From positions 1 through 33,132 of IMG/VR virus record IMGVR_UViG_3300037088_000138: a stretch of DNA of 33,132 nucleotides; one strand, given 5' to 3'. Made by a program: the position numbers and the translations under genes. This stretch comes from a virus. The notes under the pieces were generated by a model. That model was not told the origin of the DNA and made no database searches. It saw nothing but the letters and a program-made list of their open reading frames with translations. Each line of letters opens with the position of its first letter. Within the stretch, counting starts at the first letter, position 1. Positions 26,301 to 33,132 of the stretch are shown piece after piece.

Positions 26301-26577
26301 TGATAGCTGGTTCAGAGGCAGACTGTTGAGCCGCAGCAACAGTATCTGCCTGCTTTGAAACCTTAGCCATACCAGTATCGAGATTAGTAAAGGACTGTTG
26401 AACATTCTTCGCCAAAGCAGCCGTGACTTGCGCCAGCCCCATCATCTTTTTCTGGAGATACTCAACCTGGGTCTCAACGGTAGACGCCAACGTGGATATA
26501 GCTTGTAGAGCAGGGGTAGCATTATCCTGTAGCGTCATCTCCAGACTGAGAGCATAAGTATTAATATCGCCAGGCAT
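23302..26577 (-). CDS. Tail tape measure protein
   Basis: A 1091-residue protein. It is alanine-rich and mostly helical, with long coiled-coil stretches (about 60-190 and 660-900) and a central hydrophobic block (about 590-670, including KLIVWGVLIGAVAMAFVAMA and GALAGIAVLAGMVAVGLWIY) that could insert in membrane during DNA injection. Tape measure proteins set tail length. By the usual rule of about 0.15 nm per residue, a tail near 160 nm is predicted. Low-complexity A/K/Q-rich repeats fill the second half. The ATG follows the hub stop by 3 bases, indicating coupling. Length, composition and place in the operon make this assignment firm. Confidence 0.88.
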   Translation of the reverse strand: MPGDINTYALSLEMTLQDNATPALQAISTLASTVETQVEYLQKKMMGLAQVTAALAKNVQQSFTNLDTGMAKVSKQADTVAAAQQSASEPAIKAEKQIIEMVEEELTLRQQEQNLEREGKKGIARFDDKQRRMSSVWHKAVKKFADQNKKDYKGETLSKKELAKLDKGAQDDYQAIQKLKKGIVDLEDTHEAQVAGMPKHLMGSLKVLGGIKAGLGAVGSAVGGIASGFGKLFTAAGLQQIASAVSLTGAFTAGVMGAAQQEEQFHTINYRTIGSMREMSDAIIDDTLQLDKFGNYVRDLTRKELVDATIALREVGASSDELYALRDAGATVARTTGADIKSISQFSKTLTVATGSTKRSANMLTIMTRYGKQFGLTGNDMNAVMGKVNESAIQIGTAGPAAVEKFTKQMLKTAAAARQVGMGVDEMANIVDAMRNPLNTVALLGPESLDWSVDKRISESKKLIASQFNVVETMEKEGRMREAMIERMRLEAYTNKLGISAYGNLDKAVKTWRKEEEMAVEAPKIDAVPEDAEAEMKQYLKTTQGTMRNLELTVSRFEANLMKILSPIREWFESLMKWIADNPMAAKLIVWGVLIGAVAMAFVAMATAAVSGIASIITIYGALTAGTGVAAGATMGLVGALAGIAVLAGMVAVGLWIYKLALDWEAAEKAARKAIDETNKALADARQKMRKDAKDDMSRTITGNANLNVQTEQAKMRLNEAVKKGDRKAQAEIGRELDALTKARDKAQQEDLEKKLAKQAAIKAKAAGATEKQAQGTIAATQNAEKKAASVSADLAAQKTAVVTEDSKKEFLARSRIAALLKKDMYSKEVQTKLDEEAAKAAHTAAAATVDQAKAQIATQAQVSDETKRTALLSEGRAREAMIAQLEAEKAKQAAMAETAKKEIKMPTEPTIEIIKTVEISLSPLLGKISPAIDAVLKTLADSIEKSLSKIGPTLADVFSRGAAQIDNIVGKVSPVLKSITPEALATKLNIDASGIEKAADAFKEASRVVRPETIVTVKTDEDTAKPPPVTTTPEQKRMFELMNNQLIILGKIAEKLNPEEATAIRELLEKHLPEIAENRSGSLASSVNQW

Positions 26578-26580
26578 CTA

Positions 26581-27945
26581 TTAAGCCTCCCTAGCCTTAG
26601 CGTTCCAATCAAGACGATAACAATACAAATCAGTCATCCAATTTCGTCTGGTTATGATATGATGGAATCCATATACCAACCAGTCACCACCAAGAAAATA
26701 TACTTCTCCGTGTGATGTTATCCAACCGAGTTTGAGTTTAGAACCAAGGTTATGACAGAATGCTAACTCCTTAGAGGAATCACCAGTCACGCGTACTTTA
26801 ATGCGCATTGACATATACAATGTATCCAAGTACAGCTGACGTGCACGCCCATCGATATATTTGTCATAAGTGATACCAAGATCACCTGCCGTAAACTGCG
26901 GAACAGACATAATAGAAGTTGACCATTCGTGCGGCTTCCCCTCAGCCGAAGAAGAAGCATACGGCTTATCAAATGCCTGTTGAACTTTAACCTTAGCCTT
27001 CCATTTCTGATCGGTATTTTCATCATGCACATGCACAACGCATGGCCCAGAATGATTAGCAGTATCATGCGGCTTAGGGACATCCACCCATCTGTCATAA
27101 AATTTCTCAGAAACAGACGATATGCCTTGCGTTATAAGCTGTCTCTGGAAGACCGTGATCATGTTATTGGATAGAAACTCAAAGCTAGGCGAATCGCTAG
27201 CAGTTGGCGGTCTAGTATCAATTATATATGTCCCATAATTGATCGGCTTTCTTGCCGCTTGTTCCATGACACGAATCGAAGGAGGACCCTTCTCCAACAT
27301 ACCCGAACATGTAATAATCCAATTCGTCTTCTGTTTAGTGACAGAGGAAGACCAATCCATCAACGAGATGATGAACGTCTTTGGGTCCATCCTCATCATC
27401 CACCACTTATTCTGATCACTATCAGTAGTATCACTGACACTCACATCACCACCATCGAATGGCTTATTCGGTTGGATAAAATAATCATTAACAACTTGCT
27501 TGATCACAGTAGTCAACTTACCTTTATACATCCTACCGGCACTGTCACCGGCATTCAACCAATACGATGGGGGGTCAATAGCTATAAATTCCATATGGCC
27601 TGTTGTAGGAATACCAGTTCCATCAACATCAGTTACATAAGCAATATGCCTGCCTGTGGTTAACTGCTGTTGGTCAGAAGGCCAACTTAACTCATATTCA
27701 CACCGCACAGGTTTACGTTTTCCAGAATATAAGTAACGGTAATCGACGGCAAGCTTCTTCAGGATATCCCAATGCGGGTCTTTTATTCTTGCTCTGATGA
27801 TATAACCAGAATTCAGAAAGGAAGCCCATTCAAAACGAGTGAACCAGTTTCCGAGGTCTTCGGTTTGAGCCTTACTCCCTCCCTTCCCAGCTTCACTAAT
27901 AACACAATACAATTTGGGCGCATGAGTAAGGGGCGGGCTATCCAT
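26581..27945 (-). CDS. Baseplate hub protein, gp27-like
   Basis: A 454-residue protein, first gene of the leftward late cluster. It is beta-rich with WNAG/DPPSYWLNAGDSAGRMY, WMMRMDPKTFIISLMDWSSS and a C-terminal block LGWITSHGEVYFLGGDWLVY then GFHHIITRRNWMTDLYCYR. The size, the order hub - tape measure - small tail proteins - spike, and the terminal GDWLVYGFHHII phrase fit a gp27/gpD-type hub protein that joins spike and tube. Homology is inferred from context more than from diagnostic motifs. The start has a GATGAGGTG ribosome site. Confidence 0.62.
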   Translation of the reverse strand: MDSPPLTHAPKLYCVISEAGKGGSKAQTEDLGNWFTRFEWASFLNSGYIIRARIKDPHWDILKKLAVDYRYLYSGKRKPVRCEYELSWPSDQQQLTTGRHIAYVTDVDGTGIPTTGHMEFIAIDPPSYWLNAGDSAGRMYKGKLTTVIKQVVNDYFIQPNKPFDGGDVSVSDTTDSDQNKWWMMRMDPKTFIISLMDWSSSVTKQKTNWIITCSGMLEKGPPSIRVMEQAARKPINYGTYIIDTRPPTASDSPSFEFLSNNMITVFQRQLITQGISSVSEKFYDRWVDVPKPHDTANHSGPCVVHVHDENTDQKWKAKVKVQQAFDKPYASSSAEGKPHEWSTSIMSVPQFTAGDLGITYDKYIDGRARQLYLDTLYMSMRIKVRVTGDSSKELAFCHNLGSKLKLGWITSHGEVYFLGGDWLVYGFHHIITRRNWMTDLYCYRLDWNAKAREA

Positions 27946-27987
27946 TGATACACCTCATCAAAACTATCTTTGATATCTACCTATAGA

Positions 27988-28015
27988 TTGACTCTTTATT
28001 TCTGAGCGATACAAT
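27988..28015 (+). promoter_or_regulatory. sigma70-like promoter for the plus-strand island
   Basis: TTGACT at 27988-27993 and TACAAT at 28010-28015 are separated by 16 bases, close to the bacterial consensus (TTGACA, 17, TATAAT). A GGAGG ribosome site at 28022-28026 and the ATG at 28034 follow, so the leader would be very short. It lies in the divergent gap between the hub gene and the plus-strand genes. Use of host RNA polymerase is inferred. Confidence 0.55.
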
Positions 28016-28033
28016 ATTCCTGGAGGAAGAAAA

Positions 28034-28624
28034 ATGACTAAGAACATCGCACAAAAGGCAGTGGTAATACTCTCAGGTTTGGTCATCTTTTATGTCATCG
28101 GCTTCGTCATCATCACCCCATGCAGGTTGTTGCTCCGCCTCTTTGGTTGGAAATTTGCATTCCCAGGCTTGATGGAAGGTATCTTTGTCGGGTTCGCAGT
28201 CTGCTGGATATTAGTCACAAAGCATGCAAGCCTCGACAATCGCTCCTACGACTTCGAGGTCATAGACACCGGAAATGGTGGAATGCTTGAGTTCAAGACA
28301 CCGCCCAGACCTCCTCAATACGGCGGGGAGGGCGGGCTACGAGTCTTCTACACAAACTGCTACGGTGGAGAGTTCTACAAAGCCGAAGGTGCGGTTGACG
28401 GTAAAAACACTAAATTCTACGTCCAGTATCTACCGGCAATCCACTTGGAGAACGACAACAACCACCTCTGTGTACAGACCAAAGATGGCAACGAGTTCCA
28501 CGAGAAAACCGAAGTAGCGGAGAGACAGAAAACATACTCGTACTGGACTTATGGCATAATGGCCATGGGTGCATTAGCGTTTCTGGCTGGTTTGTGCAGA
28601 CAAACAAATGAGGATTCCGGATGA
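28034..28624 (+). CDS. Membrane protein, unknown
   Basis: A 196-residue protein with a strong GGAGG site. It has two hydrophobic N-terminal segments (AVVILSGLVIFYVIGFVII at about 9-27 and GIFVGFAVCWILV at about 49-61) and one near the C-terminus (YGIMAMGALAFLAGLC). A soluble domain of about 100 residues lies between them. It is predicted to be an inner-membrane protein. It is expressed from its own promoter against the direction of the late genes, as accessory genes (morons) often are. Possible roles such as superinfection exclusion or membrane modification are guesses. The ATG of the next gene overlaps its stop. Confidence 0.7.
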   Translation: MTKNIAQKAVVILSGLVIFYVIGFVIITPCRLLLRLFGWKFAFPGLMEGIFVGFAVCWILVTKHASLDNRSYDFEVIDTGNGGMLEFKTPPRPPQYGGEGGLRVFYTNCYGGEFYKAEGAVDGKNTKFYVQYLPAIHLENDNNHLCVQTKDGNEFHEKTEVAERQKTYSYWTYGIMAMGALAFLAGLCRQTNEDSG

Positions 28625-28935
28625 GCGACGAAATCATACCCAAACCAGCCGACCTAGTTTGGGCTAGATACGGCGACCACAAGCACAAACACAAACTCTT
28701 CTTCTACATAGGGATGGCACGCCCAGGCTATATCCTAGCTCTTGATGCCGATCAAATCCCGATGCGGGACGTCTGTACCATCAGAAAGCACATCGAAGAA
28801 CTCAACGTAATGGACGAAACATCATTAACAGAATGGTTACAAAAATACACACCACGAGCCATCAAGATAGCCTGTAGAACAGTCAAAGCAGCCGACTTTG
28901 AAGCCCTCAGAATACACAACATCAAGCAGCTGTAA
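28621..28935 (+). CDS. Small unknown protein, coupled to the membrane protein
   Basis: A 104-residue protein whose ATG overlaps the preceding stop (ATGA), so the two are co-translated. It starts MSDEIIPKPADLVWARYGDH with a KHKHKLFFYIGMARPGYILAL segment resembling a small beta-barrel. A basic helical C-terminus follows (TEWLQKYTPRAIKIACRTVK). No family recognised. Its 3' end overlaps the end of the primase gene by 14 bases in convergent orientation. Confidence 0.7.
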   Translation: MSDEIIPKPADLVWARYGDHKHKHKLFFYIGMARPGYILALDADQIPMRDVCTIRKHIEELNVMDETSLTEWLQKYTPRAIKIACRTVKAADFEALRIHNIKQL

Positions 28936-29932
28936 GCAACCTGTTGAGGACAGGCAAAGTAAGATCAAAGGTATTCTTCTCAACGAAATAACGAGCAGCA
29001 CCAACGCCATCCTTTTGGTCAACCTCATTCCAATCCTTAAATCCAACAGGTGGAAGAGAATAAGCAAGCTTAAAATCCTTTTGGAGTAAGAAGAAGTTTT
29101 TCCGCATAGACATGATGCCAGCCTTGTCCCGATCTGGCGCTAACACAACCAAGGACGGGCTAAGCGCCTTCAACTTCTGAGGCTGTCTACCGGCTATAAT
29201 CGCACCACCAGAAGCAGTACAATTATCACCAACACTGATACAATTGAAGATAGACTCAACCACAATTACAAAATCACCTGGCTCGACGTTATCGAAATTA
29301 TACAAATAATTAGTCTTAGAAAGCCCAGTCTTGGCTTCATCCGGGAACTCGAAACGCTTATTAAACATCTCACGCTCCTGCCAAAACACAATATCACCAT
29401 ACTCGATATATGGGAACACGATAGTAGACGGAGTGTAATAGAGAGACAATTTCAACGCTAACTCTTCAGAAACACAACGAGTCCTCAGATAATTGATAGC
29501 CATCTGACGGGACATCGGCCTAGAATGATCAGAAAACGGCAAACTAGCTGATGGTAACTTAACCTCCTCAACCGGTGCTATCGGTTCATCGTCATCCCTC
29601 TGTACCCTCGCCGCAAGTAACTCATCCCTGAGAGTCTTACGGTCACCGCCCATAACCTCAGCAACTGCGGAAAAATAAGTCAGATTGCGATATCTCTTAA
29701 CGAAGCTAATGAATGAAGTGTTATATTGCTCATACCCTGGACGAAAATCGTGGACCCAAAATCCCTTCTTACCCTTCTTTGTGACCTCCTCCGTCGTGCT
29801 GATCCAGAAATGGAAATCATCGTCATCAGTAAAAGGATTATTGATGGTTAACTGTCGCCCCCCGCTTTTCCTCTTATAATCTGGGAAATGCCTTGCTACC
29901 CATTGCTCAATGTGCTTTGCTGTCAATCTCAT
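28922..29932 (-). CDS. DnaG-type DNA primase (TOPRIM), phage type
   Basis: A 336-residue protein. TOPRIM motifs are visible: VIVVESIFN with catalytic E226, the DxD in APDRDKAG (D267, D269), and a KDWNE segment near residue 300. It would synthesise RNA primers for replication. The N-terminal 60 residues (INNPF, FHFWIST, GFWVHDF) follow the layout of the DnaG zinc-binding domain, but no cysteine ligands are present, so the zinc site has been lost. No helicase domain is attached. The gene follows an endonuclease gene inserted between it and the RNR gene, so the three probably formed one replication/nucleotide operon before the insertion. Confidence 0.85.
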   Translation of the reverse strand: MRLTAKHIEQWVARHFPDYKRKSGGRQLTINNPFTDDDDFHFWISTTEEVTKKGKKGFWVHDFRPGYEQYNTSFISFVKRYRNLTYFSAVAEVMGGDRKTLRDELLAARVQRDDDEPIAPVEEVKLPSASLPFSDHSRPMSRQMAINYLRTRCVSEELALKLSLYYTPSTIVFPYIEYGDIVFWQEREMFNKRFEFPDEAKTGLSKTNYLYNFDNVEPGDFVIVVESIFNCISVGDNCTASGGAIIAGRQPQKLKALSPSLVVLAPDRDKAGIMSMRKNFFLLQKDFKLAYSLPPVGFKDWNEVDQKDGVGAARYFVEKNTFDLTLPVLNRLLTAA

Positions 29933-29967
29933 GTGAGGGTCTTATCTTTCAAATATCATATTTTAAA

Positions 29968-30023
29968 CTGTGTGCTAGACGAACTCCAGCGGGGGGGTTG
30001 CCAGACACTCACCCAGCACACAG
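29968..30023. repeat. 9-bp perfect inverted repeat enclosing a C7/G7 run
   Basis: CTGTGTGCT (29968-29976) and AGCACACAG (30015-30023) form a perfect 9-bp inverted repeat around a 38-base loop containing a run of seven G (plus strand). It lies directly behind the stop codon of the endonuclease gene and ahead of the primase. On the minus strand the stem is followed by TTTAAAA, so it may act as a terminator. A smaller hairpin (GCTGGA, GTTCG, TCTAGC) is nested and partly competing. No tRNA or clear group I intron core is recognised. Confidence 0.5.
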
Positions 30024-30024
30024 C

Positions 30025-31572
30025 CTAGAATTCATAGACAAATCTTATTTTCTCCTTCTCAGGCACACGCTTTAAATCTGCTGCTAAAGCATATTCTTCT
30101 TCTGTCATTTTCATCCTTGAAGCATGGTAATATATTGTCTTTTTATGATATCGACCACCAAGTTCGTCAACATAAAAATAACTTGGTGACACAATACCAT
30201 CTTCCTTAAAATTAGCAGCTCGATAAATTGTCCCATCATGACCCTGTGTGGTATCAGCAAAGGTTATAATCTTCGAAGCATTAGGGACCATCTTCAGAAA
30301 ACGTGAAAGCATATAACTAGCAGCATTTTTAATTTGATATTTTGGATGAATACAAAATCTAGATAATTCAAGATACCCCAAATTATTGTTATAAGTCGGA
30401 TATTTAAATACACATAGTCCTACTAATATATCTTTGTGAAATGCTCCAGCAGCTAGAACAAATGGGCCTACTTTACCAGCATAATGAAAATTTAATATAA
30501 AATCTGCCGCTATTTCTGGTTCGACAATTCTAAAAATCAAATCAGAGAATTGATATTCAATTGGACTAATTCTCTTACCTAATATATCACCGATAATAAT
30601 ACAAAGCGCTTGACGACTCAGTGTATATTGCTCCCAAATACGAAAGTAACGCTCCGATCTATTAGCCTTAATGAAATCATTCTTGCGCTTATCTTTTTCA
30701 ATTGCATAAATAATTTGTTTATGGTCTTGTTTAAATCTACCGTGCCAATATTCACCATCAACATCAATAAGATAATTCAAATTAGGTAATAAAAAATCAA
30801 CATTAAATCCTCCACCAACGAAAATATTGCGCTTATATGTTTCATTATATAAATCTAAAATAAAAGCAACTGCTTTCTCTGGTTTTGTATCAGTAAATTT
30901 TGCTAACTTCTCCCACAATCTCAATGAATACCATCTCTTACGAGATATCTCAACTAACTTTTTTCTGGTTTCTGGATCACGCCAAATAGCCCTACCAACT
31001 TCAGCTGATCTAAGTCTACCCTCAACAGATCTAGATGACTCAGCTGCTTTTCTCATCATCTCAGATCTATAATTATCATCATTCCATTTCTTCTTTAATA
31101 TTTGGGAACGTTTCTCTCTTATATCCGGTCGCTTGTTGAAATTATAAAGTCGCCCTTTGATGTCCAAACTCCTACGCCTAAAGAAACGACACAGATTAAC
31201 ATAATTGATAGATAATAATCTCGAAATTTGTACTGCTGTCTCGCCTGATTCATATAATTTCAATATTTCATCAGTTTTATTTATAATTTCTTCGTTGGCT
31301 TTCTCTTGTTGATTTTTTCCTCTATCCCAACCGCGTCGTTTAGATAAGCGCCATATTGTCACAGTACAACAATTTAACCCCAATTGTTTAATTATTTCCG
31401 CTGGCATCGCCCCATCTCTTATCAGTTCTTTAATTTTCTGTTCTGGTAACTCACATTCCTTACAACATCTAGAACATAAATATACACCATTATTCTTAAT
31501 ATTTAATCTAAATGCCTTCTTAGATACTTCTTTTGGCGTACTACATTTAGCGCACTTGACTCTAATTCTCAT
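30025..31572 (-). CDS. Vsr-like endonuclease fused to a Mom-like GNAT domain
   Basis: A 515-residue protein. Order seen: an N-terminal zinc ribbon (C7, C10, C33, C36), two helix-turn-helix-like segments (about 45-140), a basic NUMOD-like linker and a Vsr/EDxHD-type nuclease core. Candidate catalytic residues are E232, D259 in FNVDFLLP, H277 in DVDGEYWHG and D294 in KDKRKNDFI. From about 350 a second domain resembles the Mu Mom GNAT fold: NFHYAG, ELSRFCIHP and FADTTQGHDGTIYRAANF (438-455). The first half fits homing endonucleases; the second suggests DNA-base or acyl transfer chemistry. The gene is AT-rich, lacks a Shine-Dalgarno sequence and sits alone between RNR and primase. The activity of the second domain is inferred. 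Confidence 0.75.
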   Translation of the reverse strand: MRIRVKCAKCSTPKEVSKKAFRLNIKNNGVYLCSRCCKECELPEQKIKELIRDGAMPAEIIKQLGLNCCTVTIWRLSKRRGWDRGKNQQEKANEEIINKTDEILKLYESGETAVQISRLLSINYVNLCRFFRRRSLDIKGRLYNFNKRPDIREKRSQILKKKWNDDNYRSEMMRKAAESSRSVEGRLRSAEVGRAIWRDPETRKKLVEISRKRWYSLRLWEKLAKFTDTKPEKAVAFILDLYNETYKRNIFVGGGFNVDFLLPNLNYLIDVDGEYWHGRFKQDHKQIIYAIEKDKRKNDFIKANRSERYFRIWEQYTLSRQALCIIIGDILGKRISPIEYQFSDLIFRIVEPEIAADFILNFHYAGKVGPFVLAAGAFHKDILVGLCVFKYPTYNNNLGYLELSRFCIHPKYQIKNAASYMLSRFLKMVPNASKIITFADTTQGHDGTIYRAANFKEDGIVSPSYFYVDELGGRYHKKTIYYHASRMKMTEEEYALAADLKRVPEKEKIRFVYEF

Positions 31573-31617
31573 ATATTATATTTGACCTGTAGAACCTATT
31601 TAAAATACGATAATCGT

Positions 31618-33132
31618 CTAACCGCATAAACTCTCGCCACAATTCCGACAAGTCTTGCACGTAGCCCCCATCTGAATGTCATCACTCCCACACTTCTTAC
31701 ATCTAAACTTGCCTCTCAGTTCTTCTTGTTTTATGTAAATTGCTAGAGTCTTAGCAATAGCCTTCGGAAAGCTCGTAATCAAGGCCCTTGACTTTGAAAT
31801 CTGATCAACAATGAACTCAAGAGGAACACCATGCCGCAACGACGTAGAGACCAACCGCGTAAAGAGTGACGCCTCGTTATCCTCATAAGAATTCAGCTTC
31901 TGAATCCGCATAGCTCCCGACTCGAAATGATAGAAATTGAGATCATTCTCACCCTTTTCCTTCACAATCTGACCAGTCTGACCATCAGCAACACCGGCCA
32001 GCTTATGATCGAGTGCGAATACCTCATAGATCCGGCCATCCATGAAACCCACAAAGACAGTAAATGTCTTACCATTGGGTTTGATAATGTGAACCTTAGC
32101 ATCTAACACTTTTGGTCGAGAGGGGGCTGAATGCACGACAATGTGCTGCTTCTCTTCCTTAACAGAGGGAATATCCACCAACACGCCTTCACGGCTACCA
32201 TCACGATAAACTGTAATACCCTTGAGACCCAGACGCCAGGCACTGATATATAGCTTACCAATTTGTTCGGGAGTGGCATCGTGTGGGAGGTTGAAGGTAT
32301 TCGAAATAGATTGATCAACATACTTCTGAATCATCGCCTGCAATCTCAGACGGCGATCATTATCAACTTGATGGGCACCCACAAAGAAATCAGGTAGTTT
32401 GTCTGACGGGCAATTGAACTTCTCCGAATATTCCTTGGCAGTAGCGTGCCAAACTTCATGTTCCTTTACTTCCTTGGCAGTCCCAAGATTTGTCTTGCGG
32501 ATATAATGGATCTTAAACGCAGGCTCAATTCCAGATGATGCCTGCGCTACAACCGCGATTGAGCCAGTGGGTGCGATAGATAATACAGCAATATTGCGGA
32601 TTCCCTTCTTTTTGATCCGTTCCTTCAGATAATCAGGTAATCTCTGAATAAACGGCGACTTCATGTGCTTTTCAACATCAAAAGCCGGGAACGGTCCTTT
32701 CTCTTCAGCTAAGTTACATGACTCATCATAGGCAGTATCACGCATCACTTTGAAGATGTTCTCAGCCAGCTCTAAAGCAGCATCAGAGTCATACCGCATT
32801 GACATTCTCATGAAGACATCAGCCAATCCCATAACTCCAAGACCGACGCGTCTCCCCTCGTCATTGATCTTCTGCTGGAACAGCAATGGCGTCTTCTCAA
32901 GAGTATTGATATTATCTAGGAATCTAATTGCTGTACGAACATCACTTTTGAAAGCTTCATAGTCGAAATAAGGGTTGAACCATGAATTACGGACATACTT
33001 ACCAAGATTGATTGATCCAAGATCACAACTATCACCATGCCCCGCAGCAACCTCACCACATGGGTTAGTAGCAACTGGTTTAAATTGATCATACATACCC
33101 GAAGGACAACCACGAATCATAGAATCAATGAA
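31618..33132 (-). CDS. nrdJ: Ribonucleotide reductase, adenosylcobalamin-dependent (class II) - C-terminal part
   Basis: The frame runs off the right edge; about 504 C-terminal residues are visible. Motifs of the RNR catalytic barrel are NPCGE with SCDLGSINLGKYV, then GLGVMGLADVF and APTGSIAVVAQASSGIEP. The C-terminus ends in a zinc-ribbon-like CKKCGSDDIQ then CKTCRNCGESLCG, typical of the B12-dependent class II enzymes, where the terminal cysteines recycle the active site. It converts ribonucleotides to deoxyribonucleotides for phage DNA synthesis. The C-terminus is complete, so the following endonuclease gene did not interrupt it. Class II rather than class I is inferred from the C-terminal zinc ribbon and the layout. 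Confidence 0.88.
   Translation of the reverse strand, partial: FIDSMIRGCPSGMYDQFKPVATNPCGEVAAGHGDSCDLGSINLGKYVRNSWFNPYFDYEAFKSDVRTAIRFLDNINTLEKTPLLFQQKINDEGRRVGLGVMGLADVFMRMSMRYDSDAALELAENIFKVMRDTAYDESCNLAEEKGPFPAFDVEKHMKSPFIQRLPDYLKERIKKKGIRNIAVLSIAPTGSIAVVAQASSGIEPAFKIHYIRKTNLGTAKEVKEHEVWHATAKEYSEKFNCPSDKLPDFFVGAHQVDNDRRLRLQAMIQKYVDQSISNTFNLPHDATPEQIGKLYISAWRLGLKGITVYRDGSREGVLVDIPSVKEEKQHIVVHSAPSRPKVLDAKVHIIKPNGKTFTVFVGFMDGRIYEVFALDHKLAGVADGQTGQIVKEKGENDLNFYHFESGAMRIQKLNSYEDNEASLFTRLVSTSLRHGVPLEFIVDQISKSRALITSFPKAIAKTLAIYIKQEELRGKFRCKKCGSDDIQMGATCKTCRNCGESLCG

Noticed and set aside
29968-30023. tRNA-like structure in the G-rich gap
   Set aside because: GAGTTCGTC loosely resembles a T-loop, but there is no acceptor stem, anticodon arm or CCA-type end.
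1-33132. CRISPR arrays, rRNA, tRNA genes or an integrase/attachment site
   Set aside because: No regularly spaced repeats, no tRNA folds and no integrase-like product were seen.

Overview
This window is part of a large tailed double-stranded DNA phage with a contractile (myovirus-type) tail. The evidence is a run of T4-type tail genes: sheath, two tail-tube-like proteins, baseplate hub, gp5-type spike, gp53-, gp25- and gp6/J-like wedge proteins and a long tape measure. A TOPRIM primase and a B12-type ribonucleotide reductase also belong to the phage. Nothing in the sequence fixes the host. Most genes are moderately AT-rich; the sheath gene and the 176-aa gene at 14051-14581 are visibly more GC-rich.

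Layout. Almost everything is on the minus strand and is transcribed right to left. At the right edge lie the 3' part of the class II RNR gene, a free-standing endonuclease gene and the primase (28922-33132). A two-gene plus-strand island follows (28034-28935) with its own sigma70-like promoter. The late cluster then runs leftward: hub, tape measure, small tail protein, gp53-like, spike, coiled-coil protein, gp25-like and gp6/J-like (27945-17188). A TnpB gene on the plus strand (16026-17183) sits against the 3' end of the J gene. Beyond it are a protein of unknown role, a NYN nuclease, a GC-rich structural protein and another unknown protein (15926-13464). Next comes a mobile-element-riddled neck region (13440-10046), then connector or tail-completion genes (10023-6622), the sheath (6524-3648), a DUF4326-uracil-DNA glycosylase fusion, the two tube proteins, a gp26-like baseplate protein and a partial small chaperone-like gene at the left edge.

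The most notable region is 10046-13440. A neck/connector gene appears broken in two. The N-terminal half runs straight into an intein-like Hint domain. A PD-(D/E)XK homing-endonuclease-like gene comes next, and the C-terminal half then restarts with its own ribosome binding site behind a 55-residue HEISH-containing extension. An HNH gene overlaps the start of the first half. This resembles the published 'fractured gene' arrangement (split gene, intein pieces, free-standing endonuclease), but the intein C-terminus is not recognisable here. A second endonuclease gene (30025-31572) joins a Vsr-like nuclease to a domain resembling the Mu Mom DNA-modification GNAT fold. With TnpB, this 33-kb window carries four nuclease genes of mobile type. 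They have poor Shine-Dalgarno sequences, and several share an AT-rich motif at the start codon.

How the genes work together: the structural genes build the baseplate, tube, sheath and neck. RNR, primase and UDG serve nucleotide supply, replication and uracil handling. The nuclease genes are probably selfish elements lodged between or inside essential genes.
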